64,000 nt of DNA from CAVRQM01 sp963756975. GTDB taxonomy: Bacteria; Pseudomonadota; Alphaproteobacteria; Acetobacterales; Acetobacteraceae. Under the pieces are notes generated by a model that had not been told where the DNA came from, did no database searches, and worked only from the letters and a program-made list of their open reading frames with translations. A program made the translations under genes and the position numbers. The stretch is from the NCBI GenBank assembly GCA_963756975.1, contig CAVWPS010000002.1:1054001-1118000 (forward strand). Reading direction: 5' to 3'. Shown in pieces: positions 17,505 through 25,812 of the stretch. The stretch's first letter is position 1; each line of letters opens with the position of its first letter.

Positions 17505-18493
17505 TTGCGGCGCTCGACCCTGCCGACCGGGGGCGCCTCGAACCCGAGGGTGCGAAACGTGTCCATCATGTGCGGCGGCAACGGGGCCTCGACCGCCAGC
17601 GTGCCGCCCGCCGGATGCGGGAACGAAATTCTCCGCGCGTGCAGGTGCAGCGTATCGCCCAGCCCGTCGATCATCGCGCTGTTACGGCCTTCCTTCTCGA
17701 CCCCGTACGGCCGGTCGCCGAGGATGGGTGCCCCGATCGACGCCATGTGGACCCGCAGCTGATGGGTGCGCCCGGTCAGCGGTTTCAGCTCCATCCAGGC
17801 GAGCTTTCGCGCCGCGTGATCGAGCGTCCGGAAATCGGTGATGGAGGCGACCACATCCGTCGTGTCGTACGGCCCGGCCACCGCCGCCCGCTCGCCCTTG
17901 AACCCGTCGACGCGGATGAGGTTGGCCTCGATCCGCCCTTCGACCGGCACCGGGCGGCCGACGACCACGGCCCAGTATGTCTTCTCGACCGCGCGGGACC
18001 GGAACGCGGCCGCCAGCCGTGCCGCGACGCCGGGCGTGCGCGCGACCACCAGAACGCCGGACGTCTCGCGGTCCAGCCGGTGCACGAGGCGCGGCTTCGG
18101 GCCGCCCGGCTCGCGCAGCCCGTCCAGCATTTGGTCGACGTGCCTGCGGATGCCGGGGCCGCCCTGCGTCGGCAGCCCCTGCGGCTTGTTCAGCACGATC
18201 AGCTGCGGGTCCTGATAGACGACCAGAGCCAGGATTTCGCGGGTCAGCGCCGGATCGACCGCCGGCGGTGCCGCTTCGGTCTCGGTCGTGTCGGGCGGCG
18301 GCGGGATACGAACCACCTGCCCGGGGTTCAGCCGCGCATCGGCACCGGCGCGCGCGCCATCGACGCGGACCTGCCCGGTCCGGCACCACCGCTGGATCAC
18401 GCCCTGCGTCAGCGCCGGCACGTGACGGCGCAGCCAGCGGTCCAGCCGGATGTCCGCCTCGTCGTCGGTGACGGTGACGAGGGTGACGCTCAT
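17501..18493 (-). CDS. rluC: RluC/RluD-family 23S rRNA pseudouridine synthase
   Basis: 330 residues. S4 RNA-binding domain (about 15-63), then the pseudouridine synthase domain with catalytic Asp D141 in HRLDRETSG, the KTYWAVV strand and the GRTHQLRVHM motif. Converts uridines to pseudouridine in 23S rRNA; exact positions cannot be assigned from sequence alone, so RluC is the closest label. ATG 18493 overlaps the hpnB stop (ATGA). The operon setting between hopanoid and AsmA genes does not itself suggest a functional link. Confidence 0.9.
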   Translation of the reverse strand: MSVTLVTVTDDEADIRLDRWLRRHVPALTQGVIQRWCRTGQVRVDGARAGADARLNPGQVVRIPPPPDTTETEAAPPAVDPALTREILALVVYQDPQLIVLNKPQGLPTQGGPGIRRHVDQMLDGLREPGGPKPRLVHRLDRETSGVLVVARTPGVAARLAAAFRSRAVEKTYWAVVVGRPVPVEGRIEANLIRVDGFKGERAAVAGPYDTTDVVASITDFRTLDHAARKLAWMELKPLTGRTHQLRVHMASIGAPILGDRPYGVEKEGRNSAMIDGLGDTLHLHARRISFPHPAGGTLAVEAPLPPHMMDTFRTLGFEAPPVGRVERRK

Positions 18494-19608
18494 GCGGCAC
18501 TCCGGTCGTAGGCGCGGGATTTCCAGACGACGCCCCGGCCGAGATGATGCGCCACCGCCGACCCGACCGTTGCCGCGATATAGAACCCTGCCATCGCCGG
18601 CAGCAGCAGCGCCATCCCGAGGTCGCGCGGCCGCATCCGCAACTGCGTCGGCACGAACGTCGCGGCCATCAGCAGCCAGGATGCCGCACCGAGCCACCGC
18701 GCCGGCCCGTGCCCGAGCACGGCGACGACGGGCGGCAGCACGAACAGCAGCGCCATGCCGAGCATCGACCCGAGCAGGACCAGCGGATCGCACCCGAGCT
18801 GGACATAGGCCGAGCGCGCGACCATGCCCCACACGTCGCGCGCCGCCGGGTACGGCCGCACCGAGCGGGCGAGCCGCGTGTGGCCGAGCCAGATTTTTCC
18901 GCCCGAGCGCCGCACGATCCCGGCCAGCGCCACGTCGTCGATCAGCCGGTCGCGGATCGCCGCAATCCCGCCGGCCCGCTCCAGCGCCGCGCGCCGGATC
19001 AGCACGGTGCCGCCCGCCGCCGCCGCGATCCGGCCCGCGTTGACCCGCGAGAACGGGAACAGCAACTGAAAGAAGTAGACGAAGGCCGGGATCAGCGCCC
19101 GCTCCGCGACGGCCTCGCAGCGGAGCGACACCATCTCGCTCACCATGTCGAACCGCCCGGATTGCGCGTGCGCCATCAGCGTCGCGAGGTGGCGGGGGTC
19201 GTGGACGATGTCGGCGTCGGTCAGCAGCAGCCAATCCGCCGAGCCTTGGGCGACACCTTGCGACACCGCCCACAGCTTGCCGGCCCAGCCGGCCGGGCGC
19301 GCGGCACCGGCGATCACAGTCAGCCGGGCGGCCGGATCGGGGACCGCCCGGGCGCGGGCAGCGGTGCCGTCGGCGCTGCCGTCGTCGACCAGCGTCACGG
19401 ACAGCGCGCCGGCATAATGTTGCGCCAGCAGCGAGGCGATGCCGGACGCGACCAGCGCCGCCTCGTCGCGCGCCGGCACGACGGCGTCGACCGAGGGGGC
19501 TTCGCGCGGCGTTGCGGGCGACAGTTCCGGGCCGGGCGACCAGAACCGGCCGTGCAGCAGCGCCAGATACAGCCACCCCAGAAACGCCATAGCGGCGATG
19601 GTGATCAC
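18490..19608 (-). CDS. hpnB: Hopene-associated glycosyltransferase HpnB
   Basis: 372 residues. GT2 fold: VDAVVPARDEAALV, VDDGSADGT, then TDADIVHDP as the metal/nucleotide-sugar motif, and an RLIDDVALA segment; the C-terminal third holds several transmembrane helices. The LYLALLHGRFWSPGP start is typical of HpnB. HpnB is a predicted membrane glycosyltransferase found in hopanoid clusters next to HpnA. The start is taken as GTG 19608 because it overlaps the hpnA stop as GTGA; an ATG at 19590 is possible. Confidence 0.88.
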   Translation of the reverse strand: MITIAAMAFLGWLYLALLHGRFWSPGPELSPATPREAPSVDAVVPARDEAALVASGIASLLAQHYAGALSVTLVDDGSADGTAARARAVPDPAARLTVIAGAARPAGWAGKLWAVSQGVAQGSADWLLLTDADIVHDPRHLATLMAHAQSGRFDMVSEMVSLRCEAVAERALIPAFVYFFQLLFPFSRVNAGRIAAAAGGTVLIRRAALERAGGIAAIRDRLIDDVALAGIVRRSGGKIWLGHTRLARSVRPYPAARDVWGMVARSAYVQLGCDPLVLLGSMLGMALLFVLPPVVAVLGHGPARWLGAASWLLMAATFVPTQLRMRPRDLGMALLLPAMAGFYIAATVGSAVAHHLGRGVVWKSRAYDRSAA

Positions 19609-20609
19609 GCGCGCACCATCCCGTTCGCGCGGAACCAGCCGATCGCGTCGACGATCGCGTCGCGCGCCGGACGTGGCGTGTAGCCGAGTTCGTCGCGCGC
19701 CTTGTCCGACGAGAAGAACATCAGATGCCGCGCCATCCGCAAATGATCGCGCGTCACCAGCGGCTCGATCCCGGTGGCGCGCGCGACCGCCTCGCTCGCC
19801 ACCGCCAGCGGCCACAGCATGCCCGGCGACAGCTTGACCTTCGGCGCGCGGCGGCCGGCGATCCGCGCCACGTGGCCCAGGATGTCGCGCAGGCGAAGGT
19901 TCTCGCTGCCCAGGATGTAGCGCTCGCCGATCCGGCCGCGTTCCAGCGCCAGCGCGTGACCCTCGGCCACGTCGTCCACGTGCACGACGTTGATCCCGGT
20001 ATCGACGTAGGCCGGCATGCGGCCGTTCGCGGCGTCGGCGATCATGCGCCCGGTCGGCGTCGGCTTGATGTCGCGCGGGCCGATCGGACCGGCCGGATTG
20101 ACGATCACCGCCGGCACGCCCTCATCGGCGACCAGCCTCAGCACCGCCTGCTCGGCGCGGTATTTCGACTTCTTGTAGAAGCCCGCGACAGCATCCTCGG
20201 TGACCGGCGTCGTCTCCGTCGCCGGCGTCCCGTCATCGGTCAGCCCGAGGGCGGCGACCGACGAACAATGCACGATCCGCTCGACCCCGGTCGCCTTTGC
20301 GGCACGCAACAGTGCCACGGTCCCGGCGACGTTGGCCTGCTCCATCGCGGCCTGATCCGGTACCCAGATGCGGTAGTCGGCGGCGACGTGAACAAGGTAG
20401 CGGCAGCCCGCCACGGCACGCGACAGGCTGGCCGGATCGCGCAGATCGCCCTCGGCCAGTTCGAGATCGAGGCCGTCGAGGTTGCGCCGGTCGCCGCCGG
20501 CCCGCACCAGCGCCCGCACGGCATGTCCCCGCGCCAACAATGTTCTAGCCACCGCCGAGCCGACGAAGCCGGTGGCCCCGGTCAGTAGCGTAGTGTCGTC
20601 GCGCGTCAT
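19605..20609 (-). CDS. hpnA: Hopanoid-associated sugar epimerase HpnA
   Basis: 334 residues, extended short-chain dehydrogenase/epimerase. NAD(P)-binding GATGFVG at 11-17, catalytic YKKSK (YxxxK), and the NPAGPIGPRDIKPTPTG substrate-side segment typical of HpnA. Predicted to modify a nucleotide sugar or hopanoid side-chain sugar; the exact substrate is not established. First gene of the operon hpnA-hpnB-rluC-asmA-ATP12-acyP-YkgJ, every junction overlapping or within six bases. The 55-base gap upstream holds a GC-rich inverted repeat (GCGCCCC and GGGGCGC). Confidence 0.9.
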   Translation of the reverse strand: MTRDDTTLLTGATGFVGSAVARTLLARGHAVRALVRAGGDRRNLDGLDLELAEGDLRDPASLSRAVAGCRYLVHVAADYRIWVPDQAAMEQANVAGTVALLRAAKATGVERIVHCSSVAALGLTDDGTPATETTPVTEDAVAGFYKKSKYRAEQAVLRLVADEGVPAVIVNPAGPIGPRDIKPTPTGRMIADAANGRMPAYVDTGINVVHVDDVAEGHALALERGRIGERYILGSENLRLRDILGHVARIAGRRAPKVKLSPGMLWPLAVASEAVARATGIEPLVTRDHLRMARHLMFFSSDKARDELGYTPRPARDAIVDAIGWFRANGMVRA

Positions 20610-20664
20610 CGCGCCCCTATACGCGCCCGGACAGGGGCGCGGCCATACTGTCCGAGGGCGGCCG

Positions 20665-21543
20665 TCAATATTCCGGTAGCGGCGGCGTGGATTGGATGAA
20701 CCGCTCGATGTCGGTCAGCACCGGCGCACGGCCCTGGAACCGGGGGGTCAGCGCCAGCACGATCCCGACATGGCCGAGGTCCGGATAAATCCTCGAGGCC
20801 ACCGGCCCGCCATCCGCCTGGATCTTCGTCGCGAGCGAGATGGTGTTGCGCGGCATCACCGTGCGGTCGTCGGCCCCGGCCAGCAACAGCATCGGCCGGT
20901 TGGTGCCGTCGACGTAGCTGATCGGCTGCTTGGCCGGATCGTCCGGCGACGGCGAGAACACTTCGCGCGCGTCCTTATCGGTGATCGGCGCGAAATCGTA
21001 CGGCCCGGCGAGGCCGACGAACCCGTCCACCTTGTCGCGCGACCCGCCCGCCGCCGCGAGGTACCGGCGATCGAGCGCCAGCATGGCGACGTCGTAGGCC
21101 CCGGCCGAGTGGCCGACGACGAACAGCCGGTCCGGATCGCCGCCCCAGCTCGCCGCCACCTGCTCGGCATAGGCGACCGCGCGCGCGTTGTCGGCGATGA
21201 AATCCGGCCAGCGGACGGCGGGGTACACCCGGTAGTCGGGCACCATGACCACGTTGCCCTGCCGCGCGAGGGCGGCGGCGGCGAACAGGTAGTCGCCCCG
21301 GCTGCCGCTGCGCCACGCGCCGCCGTAGATGAACACGATCACCGGCAGCTTCCCGGCCACGTCGACCGGCCGGTAGACGTCCATCTCCATGCGTGGATCG
21401 GACGCCATCGGCCCGGTCGCGAACGGCACGTCGCGCACGATCGTCAGGCCCGCGTGCGGGATGGTCGCGTCCAGGATTTCGACCGGCGAGCAGGCGGCGA
21501 CGAACGCCAGGATCGCGGCCGCACACGCGCGGCGGCCCCACAT
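20665..21543 (-). CDS. Alpha/beta-hydrolase lipoprotein, carboxylesterase type
   Basis: 292 residues. A lipoprotein signal ends at the lipobox FVAAC. The hydrolase domain has the oxyanion segment IYGGAWRSGS, nucleophile elbow GHSAGA, the acid in AGADDRTV and the His in DLGHVG. Similar proteins are carboxylesterases acting on small esters; the natural substrate here is unknown. Predicted location is the periplasmic face of a membrane. It lies eight bases after the GT25-like gene and 55 bases before hpnA, so it may be in the same transcript. Confidence 0.84.
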   Translation of the reverse strand: MWGRRACAAAILAFVAACSPVEILDATIPHAGLTIVRDVPFATGPMASDPRMEMDVYRPVDVAGKLPVIVFIYGGAWRSGSRGDYLFAAAALARQGNVVMVPDYRVYPAVRWPDFIADNARAVAYAEQVAASWGGDPDRLFVVGHSAGAYDVAMLALDRRYLAAAGGSRDKVDGFVGLAGPYDFAPITDKDAREVFSPSPDDPAKQPISYVDGTNRPMLLLAGADDRTVMPRNTISLATKIQADGGPVASRIYPDLGHVGIVLALTPRFQGRAPVLTDIERFIQSTPPLPEY

Positions 21544-21551
21544 GAGGGTGG

Positions 21552-22325
21552 TCAAACCTTTGCCGGCTCGGCGGCCGGCGCGACGGCCTCCACGACAGGA
21601 CGCGGCTTGCGCGTCGGGACGGGGGCGGGCGTCACCCCGTAGGCTCGCACGATCCCGTATTTCGGCGGCGTACGCGGATGGCGATGCCGGCGCGCAACCG
21701 AAACCGCCCGCGAACTCGGCGCGAACCGCTTCAGATCCGCCTCGGTCGTCGAGTATTGCACGAGCCTGCCGCCGACGAACCCGAACAGGCCGTCCTCCGC
21801 GCACGCGGCCACCAGCTTGGCGGCGCCACCGGGCGTGATCAGGTAAGCGTCCGCCGCCGGCCCGCTCGCGGTCGCGTCGATCAGCGCCATGATGTCGGTC
21901 ATGGGAACCACCTTCAACGAGTCGGGGCGGTCGAGATCGGCAGCGTCGCCGGCATTCCTCGACATCATCCGGTCGCCGACGAACACCAGATCCGCGTTCT
22001 CGGGCAGGCTCAACGAACGCAGCGCGGCGAGCGCCCGAAGTTCCACCATGCTCTCGATCAGCAGCGCCGTGGCGGTGCCCTGCGCGATCCGCTCCCACGC
22101 GGCGAGGTGGCCGAGGAACGGGCCCAGCGCGTCGCCCCGGCTCCAGTTCTCGTCGCGGGCCAGCATGCCGCAAACCAGCTTCGGCAGGGCGTCGGCCAGG
22201 ACCGGCGGGATGGTGTGCAGCTCGCCCCCTGGCACGGCGGCCAGCTCGGCCGCGAGCTGGGCGCGAACCCATCCGCCGCGGGCGTTGTCGATCAGATAAA
22301 TCGGCAAGGTCTCGCCAAGGCGCAT
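21552..22325 (-). CDS. GT25-like protein lacking the acidic metal motif
   Basis: 257 residues. Resembles glycosyltransferase family 25 (LPS beta-galactosyltransferase type): LPIYLIDNARG at the start, LGPFLGHLAAWERI where GT25 has its cysteine/serine-histidine helix, and AYLITPGGAAKLV near the end. Where GT25 enzymes have an acidic Glu-Asp-Asp motif in the central strand, this protein has LLIESMVEL, so both aspartates are missing. It may be inactive or have changed activity. The C terminus is a Pro/Ala/Val-rich tail. No signal peptide. Located between ubiH and the esterase, minus strand. Confidence 0.65.
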   Translation of the reverse strand: MRLGETLPIYLIDNARGGWVRAQLAAELAAVPGGELHTIPPVLADALPKLVCGMLARDENWSRGDALGPFLGHLAAWERIAQGTATALLIESMVELRALAALRSLSLPENADLVFVGDRMMSRNAGDAADLDRPDSLKVVPMTDIMALIDATASGPAADAYLITPGGAAKLVAACAEDGLFGFVGGRLVQYSTTEADLKRFAPSSRAVSVARRHRHPRTPPKYGIVRAYGVTPAPVPTRKPRPVVEAVAPAAEPAKV

Positions 22326-22387
22326 CGGGCCGGTCTCCGCCTGTCAGGTCGGCCGGACCCTGCCCCGGCCCGGCCGCATTGGCAAAC

Positions 22388-23602
22388 TCATCCGGTCAGC
22401 GCGCCCATCGCACGCCGCATGAACAGCCGTTTCAGCGGCGGCAGGCGGTGGACGGCCGCGATCCCGAGGTCGCGCGCGAGCCGCACCGGGGCCGCGTCGG
22501 TGCTGAACAGCCGGTCGAGCAGGTCGGTCGCGGCCAGCATCAGCAGGTTGTCCGGCCGCCGGTCGCCCTGGTAGGCGCGCAGCAACGTGTCCTCGCCCGG
22601 ATCGCGCCCGGTCGCGATCGCCTCCGTCACCCGCGACGCCAGCGCGCGCGCATCGCGGAAGCCGAGGTTCAGCCCCTGTCCCGCGATCGGGTGAATGCCG
22701 TGCGCCGCGTCGCCGACCAGGGCGAGCCGCGTCGCGTGGTACCGGTGCGCGTGCAACGCCCCGAGCGGATAGCTCCAGCGCCGGCCCATCGGCCGCGCGC
22801 CGCCGAGGTGGGTGCCGAGCCTGCGCTGCAGCTCCCGCGCGAACGCGGCGTCGTCGAGCGCCAGGATGCGCCGCGCCGTCGCGTCGCGCTCGGTCCACAC
22901 GAACGCGGACAGGTTCGGCGCCCCCTCGGTTCCGGCCATCGGCAACTGCGCGAACGGGCCGGCGGGCAGGAAATGTTCGAGTGCGGTGCCGTTGTGCGGC
23001 AGCTCGTGCGCGATGGCACCCACGATGCCGGTCTGGCCGTAGCCGTACCGGGTGACGGCGATGCCGGCCTCGGCGCGCAACCGGCTGTCGCGACCCTCGG
23101 CCGAGACCACCAGACGGCAGGCGACGGTCGGCCCGCCGGCGATGTCGACCCGCGCGCCGTCGTGGTCGCGGGCGACGACGGCCTCGGCGGGGGCGAACAC
23201 GTGAACACCCGGCAGGCCCGGAAGCGTCCGGTTCAGCGCCATCCGCAGGCTGCGCGCCTCCACCATCCAGCCGAACGCCTCCTCGCCCGCTTCGGCCGCG
23301 TCGAAATGCAGGAACAGCGGGCTGGCGCGCTGCCCGACCCTTCCGTCCGACACCCGGATGTCGCGAATCGGCCCGGGCGGGAACGGCAGCGCGTCCCACA
23401 GCCCCGCCTCGCGCAGAACGCGGCGCGAGCCGGCGGCGATCGCGTAGGCCCGGCCGTCGAAATCGGGGTGCTCCATCGGCGGCAGCGCGGCCCGGTCGAT
23501 CACGGCAACCGTCGCACCGCCCGCCGCCAACAGGCAGGTCAGCGCACCGCCGACCGGTCCCGCGCCCACCACCACGACATCGACACTCAATGATTGCGGC
23601 AT
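22388..23602 (-). CDS. UbiH/UbiF-family FAD-dependent ubiquinone-biosynthesis hydroxylase
   Basis: 404 residues. FAD-binding GAGPVGG at the N terminus, a DG-type middle motif (SAEGRDSRLR) and the FAD/ribityl motif LVGDAAHGIHPIAGQGLNLGFRDA in shortened form GDAAHGIHPIAGQGLN. This is the flavin monooxygenase family that hydroxylates the aromatic ring of ubiquinone precursors. Which ring position it acts on cannot be told from sequence, since alphaproteobacteria use varied combinations of UbiH/F/I/L/M. It is divergent from glnK with 174 bases between the starts. Confidence 0.86.
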   Translation of the reverse strand: MPQSLSVDVVVVGAGPVGGALTCLLAAGGATVAVIDRAALPPMEHPDFDGRAYAIAAGSRRVLREAGLWDALPFPPGPIRDIRVSDGRVGQRASPLFLHFDAAEAGEEAFGWMVEARSLRMALNRTLPGLPGVHVFAPAEAVVARDHDGARVDIAGGPTVACRLVVSAEGRDSRLRAEAGIAVTRYGYGQTGIVGAIAHELPHNGTALEHFLPAGPFAQLPMAGTEGAPNLSAFVWTERDATARRILALDDAAFARELQRRLGTHLGGARPMGRRWSYPLGALHAHRYHATRLALVGDAAHGIHPIAGQGLNLGFRDARALASRVTEAIATGRDPGEDTLLRAYQGDRRPDNLLMLAATDLLDRLFSTDAAPVRLARDLGIAAVHRLPPLKRLFMRRAMGALTG

Positions 23603-23685
23603 CGGTCCTCACAAGTTCGTGCGCGATTGCACAATAAACAGGCAACGCTTCGGCGATCCCGGGGAGATCCGGCGCGACCGGCGCA

Positions 23686-23702
23686 TCGGCACGCTTCTTG
23701 AA
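23686..23702 (+). promoter_or_regulatory. Putative sigma-54 (RpoN) promoter of glnK-amtB
   Basis: TCGGCACGCTTCTTGAA: the -24 GG (23688-23689) and the -12 position (23700-23701) have the exact 10-base spacing of TGGCAC-N5-TTGCW, with GA instead of GC at -12. Predicted start near 23713, giving a leader of about 64 bases. glnK-amtB is commonly RpoN/NtrC-controlled, but the imperfect -12 makes this tentative. Confidence 0.35.
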
Positions 23703-23776
23703 TATAGCGCCTCGGGCAATGGCCGACCGGACATGGGACCGGGCGGCGCGGCCGGAAGAGCAAGGAGGCAGGCTGA

Positions 23777-24115
23777 ATGAAGCTGATCATCGCCATCATC
23801 AAGCCGTTCAAGCTCGACGACGTGCGCGAGGCGCTGACCCCACTCGGGGTTCAGGGGCTCACCGTCAGCGAGGTGAAGGGGTTCGGGCGGCAGAAGGGGC
23901 AGACCGAGATTTATCGTGGGGCCGAGTACCACGTGAATTTCCTGCCCAAGGTCAAGATCGAGGTGGCGGTGTCGGCCGACATGGCCGAGCAGGTCGTCGA
24001 GGCGATCGCCAAGGCGGCCCACACGGGCAAGATCGGCGACGGCAAGATCTTCGTCATGGACATCGAGCGCGCGGTCCGCATCCGCACCGGCGAACTCGAC
24101 GGCGAGGCGCTGTGA
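23777..24115 (+). CDS. glnK: PII nitrogen-regulatory protein GlnK/GlnB
   Basis: 112 residues, the standard length. MKLIIAIIKPFKLDDVREAL start, T-loop with the uridylylation site Tyr51 in RGAEYHVNFLPK, and the C-loop VRIRTGE. PII trimers sense 2-oxoglutarate and ATP/ADP; the paralogue next to amtB usually plugs the AmtB channel when ammonium is plentiful. A strong AAGGAGG precedes the ATG by about nine bases. amtB follows, so glnK is the preferred name, although the window cannot show whether a separate glnB exists. Confidence 0.95.
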   Translation: MKLIIAIIKPFKLDDVREALTPLGVQGLTVSEVKGFGRQKGQTEIYRGAEYHVNFLPKVKIEVAVSADMAEQVVEAIAKAAHTGKIGDGKIFVMDIERAVRIRTGELDGEAL

Positions 24116-24174
24116 TGGACGCGCCTCCCTCCCCCGCCGCCTCCCCTCCCGTTCAACTCAGCAAGGGACTCACG

Positions 24175-25686
24175 ATGACCAAGCTGTTCCGGCGCGCGCG
24201 CTACGTGCTGCCGCTCCTGGCCCTCGGGGCCGCGCTGACCTATGGCGCGATCCGCCCGGTGCTGGCGCAATCGACCACGACCACCGCCCCGGCGGCGGCC
24301 CCCGCGATGACCGCCCCGGCGGCGAGCACCGCGACGCCCGCGACCACGAGCCCGTCCGGTGCGACGCCGACCGCCGACGCGCCGGCCGCCGCTTCGGCCG
24401 CCGCACCGGCGACGCCACCCGCTCCGGCCCCGCATCTCGATAGCGGCGACACCGCCTGGATGCTGACCAGCACCGCGCTGGTGCTGCTGATGACCATCCC
24501 GGGCCTCGCGCTGTTCTACGCCGGCATGGTCCGCAAGAAGAACATCCTGGCCACGATCATGCAGAGCTTCGGCATCTGCTGCCTGATCACCGTGACCTGG
24601 ATGGTGGCCGGCTACAGCCTCGCCTTCACCAACGGCAACCAGTACATCGGCGACTTCAGCCGCGTCATGCTGCAGGGGTTCGGCGATACCTGGGACAAGC
24701 CGTTCGTGCTCGGCGCGGGCACGCCCGGCGCGGCACCGCAGACGATCCCCGAGAGCGTCTACATGATGTTCCAGATGACGTTCGCGATCATCACCCCGGC
24801 GCTGATCGCCGGCGCGTTCGCGGACCGGATGAAATTCTCCGCCATGTGCATCTTCATGGTGCTGTGGTCGCTGATCGTCTACTCGCCCATCGCCCACTGG
24901 GTCTGGGCACCGACCGGCTGGATCGGCGTCGGCGTGCTCGGCCTGCCGGGCGCGGCGGACTTCGCCGGCGGCACGGTCGTGCATATCAACGCGGGCATCG
25001 CCGGCCTCGTCGCCTGCCTCGTGATGGGCAAGCGGGTCGGCTACGGCCATGAGAACATGGCTCCGTACAACGTCGCCTACGCGGTGATCGGCGCCTCGCT
25101 GCTGTGGGTCGGCTGGTTCGGCTTCAACGCCGGCTCGGCCAACTCCGCGAGCCCGCTCGCCGGCATGGCGATGACCGTCACACAGGTCGCCACCGCCGCC
25201 GCCGCGCTCGCGTGGATGGCCGTCGAGTGGATCGCCAAGGGCAAGCCGTCCGCCCTCGGTGCCGCCTCGGGTGCCGTCGCCGGCCTCGTCGCGATCACGC
25301 CGGCTTCGGGCTTCGTGTTGCCCGGTGCCGCGCTGATCATCGGCGTCGCCGCCGGCGTGATCTGCTTCTGGGCCTCGACCAGCCTCAAGCACGCGCTCGG
25401 CTACGACGACAGCCTCGACACCTTCGGCGTGCACGGCATCGGCGGCATCGTCGGCGCGTTGCTCACCGGCGTGTTCGCCTTCGGGCCGCTGTCCGGCGGT
25501 GCCCATGTCGGCGGCCTGCCGCAGTTCGAGGCGCAGTGCATCGCGGTCGGCACCACGCTGGTGTGGTCGGGCGTGATCTCGTTCATCCTGTTCAAGGTGA
25601 TCGACCTCACGATCGGCCTGCGCGTCAGCGCGGAGGAGGAACGCGAAGGGCTCGACGTCGTGCTGCACGGCGAACAGCTCGGCTGA
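24175..25686 (+). CDS. amtB: Ammonium transporter AmtB with signal peptide
   Basis: 503 residues. Signal peptide (residues 1-32, ending around RPVLAQ), then an Ala/Thr/Pro-rich low-complexity periplasmic stretch of about 50 residues, then the eleven-helix Amt channel with DTAWMLTSTALVLLMTIPG, FAGGTVVHINAG and the DDSLDTFGVHGIGG region carrying a pore His. Conducts ammonium/ammonia across the inner membrane. ATG 24175 is chosen because AAGGGA lies about seven bases upstream and a clear signal peptide begins there; an earlier ATG at 24115 overlaps the glnK stop but adds only a Pro/Ser extension. A hairpin follows the gene. Confidence 0.94.
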   Translation: MTKLFRRARYVLPLLALGAALTYGAIRPVLAQSTTTTAPAAAPAMTAPAASTATPATTSPSGATPTADAPAAASAAAPATPPAPAPHLDSGDTAWMLTSTALVLLMTIPGLALFYAGMVRKKNILATIMQSFGICCLITVTWMVAGYSLAFTNGNQYIGDFSRVMLQGFGDTWDKPFVLGAGTPGAAPQTIPESVYMMFQMTFAIITPALIAGAFADRMKFSAMCIFMVLWSLIVYSPIAHWVWAPTGWIGVGVLGLPGAADFAGGTVVHINAGIAGLVACLVMGKRVGYGHENMAPYNVAYAVIGASLLWVGWFGFNAGSANSASPLAGMAMTVTQVATAAAALAWMAVEWIAKGKPSALGAASGAVAGLVAITPASGFVLPGAALIIGVAAGVICFWASTSLKHALGYDDSLDTFGVHGIGGIVGALLTGVFAFGPLSGGAHVGGLPQFEAQCIAVGTTLVWSGVISFILFKVIDLTIGLRVSAEEEREGLDVVLHGEQLG

Positions 25687-25711
25687 GACACAAGCGACAC
25701 GGCTTGGATGG

Positions 25712-25737
25712 GAAGGGCGCTCCTCGGGGCGCCCTTC
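25712..25737 (+). terminator. Terminator-like hairpin after amtB
   Basis: GAAGGGCGC (25712-25720) pairs perfectly with GCGCCCTTC (25729-25737), nine base pairs with an eight-base loop. The following bases (TCGATT) are not a strong T run. It is the only hairpin between amtB and ftsK. Confidence 0.6.
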
Positions 25738-25812
25738 TCGATTCCGGCGTGACCTAACAGCGGCATCGGGCTTACTGTTCAGACCTCACCTGAACGCGCG
25801 GAACAGAATCGC

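Noticed and set aside
20610..20664. TATAGG just before the hpnA ATG as a leaderless promoter
   Set aside because: Placement would fit a leaderless message but the hexamer is weak and no -35 is visible.
23630..23650. Inverted repeat GTGC-N6-GCAC as an NtrC site near glnK
   Set aside because: Orientation of the half-sites is opposite to the NtrC consensus (GCAC then GTGC).
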